Below the pieces are notes generated by a model. That model saw only the letters and a program-made list of their open reading frames with translations, ran no database searches and had not been told where the DNA came from. A stretch of DNA of 64,000 nucleotides from Lycium barbarum. Its lineage: Eukaryota; Streptophyta; Magnoliopsida; Solanales; Solanaceae. The position numbers and the translations under genes were made by a program. The stretch lies in the NCBI RefSeq assembly GCF_019175385.1, contig NC_083339.1:29727637-29791636 (forward strand), in the 5' to 3' direction. Positions 46,977 through 59,455 of the stretch are shown in pieces. How positions within the stretch are numbered: the stretch's first letter is position 1; each line of letters begins with the position of its first letter.

Positions 46977-49008
46977 ATCACAACATACCAACATACGTGG
47001 CGACAAGCCCTCATAACAACATCCATACCAAGCAAGTGAATTTATCACTACAACCATGCTTGAAGGCCTATCACGCTTTCCCCATCAACAACTACAAACT
47101 ACATACGATTCTCTAATCGTAGTCTAACAAAGGTAAGCCTTAACCTATCTCGAAGCCAAGCAGGAGCCATGAACCCGAACCTTCCCCTTCCCCTTCCAAA
47201 GTGTCTCCGAATGGTTAAAATCCTTATCCGGACGAAGATTAAGAGACGAAGATTTAGTCTTCCGGAAGCTATACTACATCCAAATTCGCCAAATGAGTTC
47301 AATCTAGTCAGAATAGTATTCTACAAGGTTAAAAGAGTCTAACGATACCCATATTGTTATACTTCTATTCGAAACCCCAAAAAGAACTCAAAATAGTCAA
47401 ACCCGATCCCCAAGGGAAAAACTAGAATTTTATTGCAAAATTAGGTTTAATATAGTCAAAACAGTAGTCTACGAGTTTAAACTAGTCCAATGATACCCAT
47501 ATTTCCATACTTTGATTCGGAACCCAAAAAGGCAACCCCGAGCCCCCAAGGAAAAAACTAAAATTTTATTGTAAAATTGATTTACCCATCGCTTAATTAG
47601 TATAAATCCAGAAAACCCATTCAAAAAGCCTTCATCTTGAACCTCATATCCATGATTTACCACTTTTTAACTTTTGGGTTCAAAACCTCAATTTTCCCCA
47701 ACCAAACACGGATAAAATCGATAACCAATGGAAATAATATTGGAAACATCAAAATAAAGGTTAGATAATTACCCCCTTGATGCGACGAGAACAACGCCGC
47801 AAAAACCACCTCAAACGGAGCTCTAGAACTTAAGATATGCTCAAAATACGAAATGGACGAAGTTTGAATTTTAAATACTCAACGATTTCCACTTCCGCGG
47901 CCAAATCGTTGCACCTGCAGCCTATCACATGTCATTTCTACACCTTCCAGGTCGCAGGTGTGGACTCCACTTCGAGGGTGCGCGCTACTAGCTCCAGCAA
48001 TCCTCTCCGATACTAAAATGGGCATAACTCCCTCATACGACGTCAAAATTTGATGATTCTTTTTGTTATGGCTTCGTAATTAGGATACTGATTTAATGGT
48101 TCAATAGAAATGCAAAAAAAGGTCATTTGATCAATATGGTATCCTTTATGGACAAAGAAATGACGTTGAAACTTCAAACAAGAGCGCGACACAACTCAAA
48201 TGCATCCAAAACTCATCAGAACCTCACCAAAATAGCAGATAAGTCCAAAATCATCATACAAACTTGTTGGAACTTTCAAAACATCGACACGACCCGATGT
48301 TGACCTCGGTCAGCTCCAATTCCTTAACCTAACTAGTTTCTCAACCAATGACTCAAATCACACCCGAACCCTTCGGGAACCGAACCAATGAGTTCACTAA
48401 GTCATAAATCACATTCCGAATCTAATGGAATCGACAAAACTTCAAAAAAGACTTATTTACCCTCAGGTGTTGACTTTGGTCCAACGTCTTCATTTCTTAA
48501 CTTAAGGATTTCCAAAATATCCTTTTCCTTACCCAAAATTCATTTGGAAGCCTCGGGAATTGCGCCACCATTCCCCCCAAGTCATAAACATTAATACAAA
48601 GCTAATGGAACCAATAAATTTCGGATCTGGGTGTTATTTCTTCCCGTGACCATCTTTCACCATGAATAGGCATATTAAATATTAAAACTAACTTAATTTT
48701 CAAAAACCAACCAAACGAACTTTAAAAGTAGCTCTGTCAATTTCTAAAGGTCATAAATAATATTTCAAATCTAACGAAATCTTTATATCGCCAATCAGAG
48801 CACGTTTTCCCAAAATAAACAATTTATCCAGATAATCGAATGCCGAAATTTCCAAAGTGAAATCTTGTCCCAAAGTGAATCAAATGATATCTGTTTGACC
48901 TCGAATTTGGAAAGCAAGTCAAAATAATTGTTACAGAGCTTCTGGAATAGACGATACGCAAAATAGAGCATCTGTTCTGGAAACGACCGACCGAGTCATT
49001 ACACTTTA

Positions 49009-50326
49009 GTTCCATTTTTTTTAATTTCATGAACAAACAGTTTTTATAATTTTTTCATCGGGTCCGAGTTAAAACATGTTCGGGTTCCTATCCATTCTTA
49101 TGATATTAGTATCATTGCCTATTTCATCTAAGTTCCAACCACGGGCTTCAATATTTACCGAAGCATTCTTTACAAGTACATATATATAAGCATAATTTAA
49201 AGGAAAGCAAGCGGGTTAGTAGGTTTACTAAGCCCACCAACCATAATTTATGTCATTTTCACCAATGACTGGGCCTTCAAGGTGCGGTCTGACTCGATGT
49301 GCGATGTCTTGGGCCTCAGGCCCAACAGAAGCGGCGTTGGTGCAAGACTTGGGCCGAACAAGCCCACACGATGTGTGTTCATGCTAAGGAGAGGGGTGAA
49401 AAGGAAAAATGCGGTTAGAAGGCATTTATACTTAAAAATTAATTATCCAAAAAAGTTTAAACACAAAACACACCACTTAAACACCATTACACAGTCAAAT
49501 ATATATATTGGACATGTAAACATTATTCAGAACAGATATGGGTCTCCGTAGCATTATATTGAGCCCAACAATGAAGAATGCTCATCACGGTGCTCGTCAC
49601 AGGCCTATCTTATCAAGGTTTTGCACATAGGAAAACAACATTTGAGCCACAGGTAAGCTATTTTTACATGGAAAAAAAAAACAAAGTATGAGGGACAAGG
49701 CCCAGCCTAACAGTAGTCCAGCCAGTCTAATGGGTCATGATATACATGGGGTATACATGATATACACTCTTATATACCAAAAGCATATACGAGGGTTTGT
49801 ATATCCTCTATATCTGATGGTATATCATATCAGATTACTTTATGAAAAAGAAGAAGAAGAAGAAGAAGAAGAAGAAGAAGAAGAAGAAGAAGAAGAAGAT
49901 GCAAGCAATCAGATAGGCAATATTGTGCACAAGGTTCATTTTTTACTGAATAGTCTCGATAAGGTATACAAGTATACAAACAGGCCCAAGTCTATGTATA
50001 TCTCAGATTTGCAACTGGCAATATCAATAGGCATACACTGAGGAAGTCAAATGCAGAAAAATCAATTCTAACACATCATTTTGTCAAGTTACACATATGA
50101 CAAGCCAGGGTTCTCAACATGTCAATTCGCAATTTAATCACAAGTGTACATAGATCCAAATAATTTCATGTTCAATCAGTACATAGACTATGTGGGAAAA
50201 GGCAAAGAGAAGAAGTTCATATCTAAATCATAAACAGATTCACATACAAGAAGAAACTAATGATACTCAGGTGGGATCCTTTGGTTACAGTAGGGCATAA
50301 ACAACATACATACATTCAATCTTGCC
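49009..50326. other. Spacer with GAA microsatellite, no clear gene
   Basis: Contains a (GAA)n tract at about 49848-49899. Frames here are low-complexity or short. Nothing else is recognisable. Confidence 0.45.
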
Positions 50327-50737
50327 ATAATTTAGTCTTAGGGATGATGAAATAAGAGATGATGTGATGCAATGCCGCCTCCACGCAAGCCCTCGGTCAT
50401 CGAGCCGACCTCGTTCGCTCGAAAGGACACAACCTTGGCCAGCCTTCCGAGTTCTACCCCTGCTACCACAAATATCACAGCTCATACACCGCTCCAAGTA
50501 GGAATAGATTCTATGAGTCGTGATTCAGTGTTGATAGGGGGAATTTCTAGCATTGAAAATCCCTATTCTTATTAAATGGAAGCCGAGACCCCTCTGTGAC
50601 GTGGTCTTAGACTGGTTAATCACGATGGACCAGTATTTCGAACTAAAAGAGATTTCGGACCCGGAGCAGGTACGTTTCATTACCACGAAGTTGAAGAATA
50701 ATTTAGTCTTAGGGATGATGAAATAAGAAATGGTGTG
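50327..50737. repeat. Retrotransposon gag fragment between ~40-bp direct repeats
   Basis: ATAATTTAGTCTTAGGGATG and the following bases through AATAAGA occur at about 50327-50367 and again at 50698-50737. Between them lies 330 bp unrelated to the flanks. Its plus-strand frames read like retrotransposon gag: a Ser/Thr/Pro-rich MPPPRKPSVIEPTSFARKD, and later TMDQYFELKEISDPEQVRFI. It has no element ends of its own. Confidence 0.6.
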
Positions 50738-50929
50738 AAAATACATGGGAGTTGCTACCTTAGGCTTCATAACCTCAAAGTAAGTTATCTAGTCAAAACT
50801 TAAAGGAAAAAGGGGATAAAGAGGATCATGATATCAAACAAACATCTTTATGTCATTGGTTTATACCCTATCCATATGCAGAGATCATGCTTAAGTATCC
50901 CAAACAGACTCAAACGGAAAACTTCACAT

Positions 50930-51110
50930 TTTAGCATAATAGGAACGACAAAGGCTCAAATATGCCCCTAACGTTTGCGAAGTTGTACACATTTGCCCGT
51001 CGTTAAAAGGTTGGTGCAAAGATGCCCCTAACGTTTTTTTTGCCATACATGCCCTTGAGTTAACGGAAAATACGAGTATTGCTGTGTTATTTGCCCGTCT
51101 AAACAATCTC
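50930..51110. repeat. Fragment of a repeat with ATATGCCCCTAACG motif
   Basis: AAATATGCCCCTAACGTTTG and a second near-copy, AAGATGCCCCTAACGTTTTT, about 65 bp later suggest the short tandem structure of a MULE/MITE arm, as in the element at 58124. No ends or target duplication were identified. Confidence 0.35.
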
Positions 51111-53446
51111 ATGCTCATAATTTAAGAAATAAAATCAGCGGAAGTCTGTAATAAATAGATTGTTAAAGCGTAGCAATACCCATGAGAGTTGAACAACGAC
51201 TCAACCAATACCCACAAAACAACATCTATCTATGGAGCCTCTAAGATAATTAATAAACGTCTAACTCATCGGAACGCAGCCCGAAAGCTAAAAACAACAA
51301 ATAAAATAGAGGGTGTCCCAAGAATTAAGTTGCGTGCTCACCAAAAGTCTGAAAAGCAGCAAGTACTCATAATCCGCGAGATCTGTCTGCACCTGTTCTT
51401 CTTCGTTACCTAACATATCATCAAAAACAACAATGGTATGCCTAAGTAGTGGGTACTCAGTGAGTGTCTAAGGGGCAATAGTTAGCAAAATCAAAGTGGT
51501 CATAAAACAATAGAACAACAACTACAACAACCCAGTGAAATCCCACAACGTGGTAGTCATTAAACAATAATAATCAGTAAAATAATATTAAATGAAACAA
51601 TTCGAAACCCGAAAATGGAGTAAGCCATTAACTCAGAGAAATCATCAGAGAATCCAATAATGAAGAATATATCAAGTTTAACTCGTTACCGTTTACCATG
51701 TCAAGTATGTCACTTATGACCAAGATACCAAAACAAGCCACTCACAGGCAAATCAATCAATCGATAATCGGGGCTAGAAAACCACGGAGGTTAATCATCC
51801 TCTAGACTGACACAACAATAGATGCATCGGGCTATACGCCGCGGAGGTCAATCGTCCTCTGGATTGACGCAGCAATACTCGTAGCGATATGTTAGGATCT
51901 ATAACGGCTAATCGTCCTCTGGACTAGCACAACTTGCCCATATAGGCCCAAACATAAACAAAGATACAAATCATAGCATATCAGCAATCATCAATCATGG
52001 CTTAGAGCCGTATATCACTTCTCAAGTCATCATCTCAGAATAGAGGTATTTCAAGTCATAACCAATTTAGAAATATTATTCAACTTTCTTATTCAATTTC
52101 TTGTTCAAGAAACCCATAAATATTATTCAACTTTCTTATTCAATTTCTTGTTCAAAAAACCCATTCAACAGCAAAACAAGTTTAAGGTCCTACCTTTAGA
52201 AAAATCAGTTCAATCATCCAATAATGGAAAAAACGAGTTTCACAAAGTAGTATAGTTCGTATAAGGTTCGATGCGGGCTTGACCCTACACACGCATGACC
52301 TTGTCTAAAAGAAATTATTTTTAATTCGGAAATAACTTCCACCAAACAAGAGTTTCAATCATGTTCATATTCCAAAGAAGGATTTCAAGCCACGAACAAT
52401 CATCTACACATTTCAAACAAGATAACATACTTCAAAAAGAAGGCTTTTGAAAAGTAGACATACCTCAATTCCCGCTAAAAGCTAGAGAATGGATTCTTCC
52501 AAGTTCAATAGTCATTCTACAATGGTTATTAATATCAAAGTTTAGAACTTTAACCAATTCTAAAGAGTTCTACCCTTATTAAAAAATTTGTTCTTGAATC
52601 CTTATGTGAATCATTAGTGAATTCTAATCTTATAATATGTTCTATACTAGTGCAAACCTCATTAATAATCCCAAAAAAATCAGAAATTTTACCTTTTAGA
52701 CAAAATTCCACACACCCCTTCTTTCTTGAGCTTTCAAGAATCTAGGGATTGGGAAGATAAACTAGTGCCAATTTAATGTTAGAATGATGAAGTAATGATT
52801 AAAATTGATCAAGAACTTACCTTAAATGTTTTGGGAAAGTTTTAGGTTGTTTCCTCTCAAAAGGTCGGCCAAAACGAAGTGGGAATGAATATAACGAAGT
52901 GGAAAACTTACAAAATTCGGAACCAGAAAAATAATGGGCCACAACACCCTTGCGTCGCGGAACCATCGCGGATGAGACCATCTACTGTACCCCTACGACG
53001 CAGTGGTGTCGCACAAGGCAAATATCTGGTCAAAACAATGTTTTGATCGCAACACCCTTGCGACGCGACTGCCGACCTTTGCTCGGTAAAACATTCATAA
53101 CATTTTATACATAGCTGTGTTTGAGCATGGATAACTATCTCTGGAAAGGTATTTCAAATATCTAAAACTTTGATGTTTTGAGTTTTCTCAGATTATCAAC
53201 GCAACTATCCGAAAAATGGAAAATAGTAAGAAGTCCTCCAGACTTAGATGAATTTAGAAACCCTTAAGAACTTCATTATTTGGTTTGACTTCAAAACGAC
53301 TATTTTCCATCCGAACTCGTTCTGAAGGACTGCATATGAACAAATTCCATCTTAATACTAATTTTACACATGTACATCTAACCCGGATTGTCCCCCTCTC
53401 AGGATCATTCGTCCCTGAATGAAAGTCAGGGCCTAAGATTTTTTTT
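51110..53446 (-). mobile_element. LTR-like non-coding sequence, truncated
   Basis: Style matches the gypsy LTRs nearby (a GCGGAAGTC motif near its start, AT-rich text with short repeats), but the TGTCACGACC end is missing. Contains three diverged ~60-bp units (about 51785-51935, core AATCGTCCTCTGGA) and a perfectly spaced 47-bp tandem pair (52071-52117 and 52118-52164). Confidence 0.4.
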
Positions 53447-53451
53447 ACTAA

Positions 53452-55532
53452 TGTCACGATTGAAGTGGCCGTGAGTGCCACCCATATTATTTTCCCCTAG
53501 TGGGCGAACCATCCCTTAAACCCAATTACTTAATCATTTAAGAAATCACAAATAAATAGCTAGAAGTAAATCATACTCTGTCTAATCATGCTATAAATAA
53601 ATAAACTGCGGAAAATCCTAACTATTACAATCCCAAAATCCAAAAGTCATCGTACAAGGACTCTAAAACATAACTGTCTAAAGAATGAACAACTGTCTGA
53701 GATGAACATAAATGTCTGAAATGAAATAGCCATCCAAAATGAGAAAGATCTTCAGGCGGCCTGCATGGATAGGAGCTCATCCTCAAATCTGTTGGAAATT
53801 GGCCTCACGCTAAATATGAGGTCTAGTAGATGTCTTTAGATCACAATTTGCACCAAAAAGAATGCAGTAAGGTAGTATCAATATAAACAATATTTATCGA
53901 TAGATATCATAGGCTTACTAAGATTAGTATCATGAATAAAATCACAAAATCAATAGAATAGACAGATAGGCACAACAACACATAACCACATGAAATTATC
54001 AACAAGAATCATCCAACACTGAAATAAGATAAGCCCACACAAACAGTAATCAATACAAGTAACTCAACCCGTGTCATTACCAACACAACCATAACTCACA
54101 AAATATCTCAACTCTGTCACATATCCGTACACACATGCTAAATGGTATTGCTTGCCCAAATAGTCATGACATGTAAGGGACCCATGGTGTTCATGTACCA
54201 CTCGCTCCGAAACTAACCTCGGATCGCAAGCCCATAACTAGGCCACATCCTCACCCCTGTCAAATGTGCCTTTTCATATTTATATTGCCTTTCTCGTCAC
54301 AATGTATTTCCGTTCCACAATCAATTGGGAATGTGAACAATCAATGCATCAATATCAAAGAACATAAATCAGGTCATATCAATACTCAAGAACAATTCAT
54401 CAAAAGCATGAACAAGGGATTACTCCAAGTCAACAAGAAGAGTATTCATTAACTCCTTCTTTATCATATCATAATAGTTAATCACATAATCAATCAATCA
54501 ATATCACACTTAGAAATTTCCAACCACACTTTATGTCTGAAGCCCTAATTATGCTTCTCCTATCAGTTTCATAACATATACAATCAATTAATCAAAGTCT
54601 AACTCAAGTAGACCGTAACCTACCTCAAGGCCGAACCGGAACAATATCGCTCGGCAATAGCTTTCCCTTTTCGCAAAGCTTTAGAACGTTCATAGTCTAG
54701 AAATCATAACGCTAAGTGAGTAATGGGTCATCTACTCAAACAAACAACAATTGGAGAAGATAACTCAACCATTCCTACCCTTTTCAATCAGTTTTTTGGC
54801 TAAAGCTTCCATTTTTATTGGAACCGTAAGTCTCAATCAACAATTTCCACCATTAATAATCAAAATTCTCATCCTAGGAAGTGATAATTTATTCTCTTAA
54901 ATGATTAAACAACAAATAAATCCACAACCCATTTATTATTCAAGGGTTTCATAAATTCTAGGGTTCTAACCTTTCAATTCACCATTAAGGAACTTTAGAC
55001 CAATCATGAAACTTGATAAGATGATGGAATGAACAAGTAAAGGGTTGACACTTACCTTTCAAGAGTGTTTTAGCCTTAGCCTTAGAATTTCGCCACAAGA
55101 GTTCTTGAAAACTATTTTGGAGTTATATGGGGAATGGGTTCGTAATAAAGAATATAAAACACTGATTTTGCCTCCCGTCGACAGCTACAACGGTCTATGT
55201 CTCGCTGCAGCGGTCTCACTATAGCGGGAAACCTCCCGCTATGGCGAACCTCATTAATTCTCGACTCCCCGTGGCGGCGAGCCTCACCCCTCGATGACAT
55301 ACCTGCTACAACGGTCCCACAACCGCTGCAGCGGTCCATTTTGACAAGTAGCTCGGGTTTTTCCACCAGTTTTTCACCCAAAAATCCTAACACCAATCCG
55401 AGGCCCTACAGACACAAACAAAACATGCACATATACATAAAAACACGCTGCGGACCCACCTGCGGCCTCGGAATTCCCAACAGAGGTCTAGTTTTCTAAG
55501 TCACCCCCATAACGACCTGACCGGTCGTTACA
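53452..55532 (-). mobile_element. Solo LTR (gypsy)
   Basis: 2081 bp, begins TGTCACGATTG and ends GACCGGTCGTTACA, with identical ACTAA duplications (53447-53451 and 55533-55537). No internal domain, so LTR-LTR recombination has left one LTR. Related to the inner LTR at 43447-46332 along most of its length. As a minus-strand LTR it opens TGTAACGACCGGTC. Confidence 0.92.
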
Positions 55533-55537
55533 ACTAA

Positions 55538-56767
55538 GCCTCCAAATTTTCAGAATTTCTAGAGTTCTTTTGTATTGCAAGTTGTCTTCAAACGAATCTC
55601 AACTAATACTTTAACAATAACCATGTGGTTCTCACAGAGACTCCCACAACTATACCAGACAAGCCTAATATTCAACTGCTTAAACCATCTTATGGATCAG
55701 AATAAAACAGAGACGGGAACACAAACCAAGTCCTCATGCTAGGGGTTCATTTATGTTAAGTAGATTTTCATACCACCTAGAGACATTTATCAAATGCATA
55801 AGACACGAAGCAACAAACAAATCGCAACTCAGCAGGCAAAAGAAGTGTCATTTTGAAATCTCATTTGTTAGGAAAGACCTTGTGGGTTATGTGAAGGCAA
55901 TTTAACAGACTAATGCATAATTCAGTTGTAGGGGTTAAATATCGTGTTTCACACATCTATGAGAGTTCATGCATTTCACATATATATAGCATTATGGGGT
56001 TGGAAAAGCCGACAACTCATTCATGATATAACTGACCAAAAGGGAGATGAGAGTTTGAATCCTCTTATCATAAGCTAAAGTTGGAATTCTTTTAACAAAC
56101 ATATACTTTAAAAGATTGCTCAAAACCTTTAAAATGGACTGCCTAGACTTCTATATATTTACCCCCTTTTAGTTTTAGTTTAAACTAGTTATGACTAAGT
56201 GTTCTTCTAGGATTATGAGGATTCATGTGATCTATTCAATTTCACACAACTTCATCTATATCGAGGTCACAAGAGGTTGTAAGGAACTAACCCATGTCTT
56301 GACTTAAGCTAGAAGGCATTAGGCCATGATCACATGACTAACCTTGTTCAGACTTATTACTACATTACACAATTGCATCCTATTCACACTAATTAACTAA
56401 ACAGAGTTACGACTGAATTAAGCAATTTGATCTAAAACTAAGCTATTTAATCTAAACTCAACTGAAACAAAGCATATAAACACATACAAACAGATACTTA
56501 TTATAGTTCCAGCTATCTAACAAATGCAAGACATTTAAATACACATGAACATATAGCTAGTAGACACATACTAATCTACTGCATACTAATTAGAATTAAA
56601 CTAATTAATACAACCACTCTAACTTAAACTAAACTGTCACACGTTAACACAGGCTCATAAATTAAGCTAACCTAACTAACTCACATGCTAACATAGATGA
56701 ACTAAACTAATCTAAGCAAAAGCAGATATAAACATTTACCAATACTAACAGTCATTAAATTAACATA
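55538..56767. other. AT-rich spacer, no recognisable gene
   Basis: Many short CTAA/ACTA-rich phrases (56380-56760), no coding or terminal signals. Confidence 0.5.
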
Positions 56768-56775
56768 AGTAAAGC

Positions 56776-57379
56776 TTGGGGTGTTCATGGTCCGGTTTGA
56801 CTCGGTTTTTGATTAAAACCAAACCAAATCAATTAAATTGGGTTTTTTTTTTATATTCAAACCAAACCAAACCACTATAGTGTAAATTCAATCGTTTTCG
56901 GTTTTGTCGGTTTTGTCGGTTTTATCGGGTTGATTCGGATTTTGCGGTTTTTAAGGAAGTATTTTATAATGCAAAGAAATTGATACAAGTAAGGTGAAAA
57001 AAATGAAAATAAGATACAACAACTATGGTGAAAGCAATATCACATTCACATCAGTGCTAAAACATTCATTCCCTATCATCTTTGTTTAAGGACTTCAAGT
57101 TACGCGCAAAGATTTTGTTTTTATTCCCTCTCGTAGCAGCAGAGATATAACCGAAAATGTAAGCAAATACTACACAAATTTGTCTCATCATCTCTTTGTA
57201 AAAAGAAAAAGGAAAAAAAAACTTTTAGCTTCATTCCCCTAAGAATGTGGGGGAAATAGAATAAGAACACCACCCAAGAAAAAGGGCTAGACTCTTCTTT
57301 CTAATTATTTGAATTAGTATTGGACTTGAAATGAACCAAAATTATAAAGAAGATACATAATTTTTTTAATTAATATGCA

Positions 57380-57441
<62 letters not shown>

Positions 57442-57608
57442 TTGATTCGTTTTTTTTAGGTGTAACACCAAACCAAACCAAATGTTAATTTGTTTTTTAA
57501 AATTTAAAACCAAATCAAACCAAACCGAGCCGGTTTTCGGTTCATTAAGTCGGTTTGACTCGGTTTACCGGTTCAGATCCGTTTTTCGGTCTCATTTGAA
57601 CACCCCTA
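56776..57608. mobile_element. hAT-type MITE (GGGGTGTTCA ends)
   Basis: 833 bp, starts TTGGGGTGTTCATGG and ends TTTGAACACCCCTA. Flanked by near-identical 8-bp sites AGTAAAGC (56768-56775) and ATTAAAGC (57609-57616). Rich in CCAAACCAAA and CGGTTT inverted motifs, with a (TA)n tract at 57382-57437. Non-coding; same broad type as 46356. Confidence 0.82.
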
Positions 57609-57616
57609 ATTAAAGC

Positions 57617-58114
57617 ACATAAAATAAATAACAAATTACTAACACACAACAATTTATTAAAAATAAGCAAAAGGGAAAAGAATTTATCTTTTCTTTGCGC
57701 AACCTTGATCGAGAATGGAATTGGGGAAAGCCTCCTAGCTCCTCAACCACACGAACTCAGCCGAAAAAACAGAAAATAAAACTTTAGACTGAAAACCCTA
57801 ATTTTCTCAATTAGTTAAAGGTTTCAGCAAAATGCTAAATCCCTAGTTAAATCGAAATTTAGGTATTTTTTGCTCTATCGATACTTGTGTGTGTGTAAAC
57901 GTTAGGGATAGGGTTCTTTATACTTGTGGAGAGAGAGGGAAAACATTGAATGCTTGCAAACGGTTGAACCATAGCTGCAAAAAGTAGGAGTACGTTGTGC
58001 CTTTACCATAATTTTCAGGCCGATGACGTAGAGAGAGAGAGAGAGATGAAATAGCGGCGGCTAAGTTTTTTAAACCCTTTCAACAGAGAAATGAGAAATG
58101 GGTGTGTTTGGTAT
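57617..58114. other. Spacer, possible minus-strand gene 5' remnant
   Basis: Non-coding apart from text such as AAACCCTAATTTTC and a (GA)n tract (58030-58046) that often accompany plant 5' leaders. No reading frame or domain is identifiable. Confidence 0.35.
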
Positions 58115-58123
58115 GGTCTCGTG

Positions 58124-59081
58124 GAGTTTTGGGCTAAAATAATCCCTTATCTATGGGAGTAGGTTCATTTTGGTCCCTTAAATATAACCCTCAGCATATT
58201 TTATCCCTTATCTATGAGAGTAGGTTCATTTTGGTCCCTCAAATATAACCCTGAGCATATTTAATCCCTTAACTATGCTAAATTAGAGCATTTTTGGTCT
58301 TCCTAACAGAACCCGTTCAAAAAGTAACAGTGCTAAACCTTTGTGACACTCATGTGACTCGTAAGAGGCTAAATCCATCAGACAAAAATACTAAACTATT
58401 TCGCCTTTTCCCCAAACTTCATATGAAGAAATGCTTCACCGGAAAAAGCCCTAGCCTCGCCGTAGAAAGGTTTAATTGGTTGGAACAAGACGAAGCTGAT
58501 CTTTTAAAACACGCAGAAACTTTATCTAATGTATTTACACTTGCATTCACATGCTTCCGAATAAATTTGGGCGGTTCCACCAATTATTTTAAGATAATTT
58601 ATAATAGCTAAAAAAAAATTAAGTTTTTTAATATTTAACCAAATATATATATATATATATTTCCATGCTTTCAAAATAAGTGGAACGGTTCCATGTGTGC
58701 TGCCAGATTGCCATTTAAGAGTTGATTACCAAACATACGATCCAAATATTACGAGTTGCTTTGCTAATATTTTATATGAGTTGCATTTTTTAGAGAAATG
58801 TCATTACTCTGCTTTGCTTTTTGTCTGATGGATTTCGCCTCTTATGAGTCACGTGAGTGTCATAGTGGTTTAGCACCGTTACTTTTTGAACGGATTATGT
58901 TAGGAGACCAAAAGGGCTCCACTTTAGCATAGTTAAGGGATTAAATATGCTCAGGGTTATATTTGAGGGACCAAAATGAACTTACTCTCATAGATAAGGG
59001 ATTAAATATGCTCAGGGTTATATTTGAGGGACCAAAATAAACCTGCTCCGATAGATAAGGGATTATTCTAGCCCCAAACTC
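58124..59081. mobile_element. Mutator-like element with long tandem-structured inverted repeats
   Basis: 958 bp, starts GAGTTTTGGGCTA and ends TAGCCCCAAACTC. Arms of about 265 bp (58124-58388 and 58818-59081) are inverted copies. Flanked by 9-bp sites GGTCTCGTG (58115-58123) and GTTCTCGTG (59082-59090), one mismatch, the Mutator target size. Each arm contains about 2.6 copies of a 61-bp tandem unit (58142, 58203, 58264; motif ATCCCTTATCTATG...CATTTTGGTCCCT). The 429-bp core (58389-58817) is unrelated to the arms and carries no transposase; part of it is open on the plus strand up to 58611. Confidence 0.88.
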
Positions 59082-59090
59082 GTTCTCGTG

Positions 59091-59404
59091 AATACAAGGG
59101 GAATTGGGCCAGATCTGGTCCGCTTTGGACTGGGCCTGGTTGAATTAAAAGGGTCTTTGGCCCAAAATATTTTCTTCTGTGATATATAACATAATAATGG
59201 CTAATTTTCCCAAATGTGTATTAATTAAAATCAAAGCTAGCCAAAGTAATTTCAATTGTGACCCAAATTGATGCCAAATAAAATTGAAACGTTTCAATTG
59301 CAGCCATAACTGATGTAGAAGTCTAGCAATTTCATATGTAACCAATTTTGAAAATAATTGCAATTAAAGCTAAATAAATAGTAAAACTGTAGTGCAACTA
59401 TTTC
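59091..59404. other. Spacer or LINE 5' flank
   Basis: Non-coding AT-rich sequence between the Mutator-like element and the LINE leader. No motif stands out. Confidence 0.4.
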
Positions 59405-59455
59405 AATAAAAGGGAGCTCGGCGTACGTTAGTGCCAACGTAAACCGGCTGCCGGA

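Larger units (their letters stand above)
42382..49003 (-). mobile_element. Outer solo LTR (gypsy), containing nested insertions
   Basis: Begins TGTCACGACCCATTTCGC and ends GACCGAGTCATTACA, with identical CTTTA duplications (42377-42381 and 49004-49008). TG/CA ends plus a 5-bp duplication without internal domain indicate a solo LTR. As a minus-strand LTR it starts TGTAATGACTCGGTC, the style I associate with Solanaceae chromovirus-type gypsy LTRs. Removing the inner solo LTR (43447-46332) and the hAT (46356-46976) leaves about 3.1 kb, long for an LTR, so a further unseen insertion is possible. Confidence 0.8.

Noticed and set aside
49688..50041. Frame with a long glutamate run
   Set aside because: Encoded by a GAA microsatellite; flanks show no coding signal.
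58294..58611. 105-residue plus-strand frame in the Mutator-like element as a gene
   Set aside because: The first third is the inverted arm itself; the remainder matched no family I know. Kept only as a possible captured fragment.
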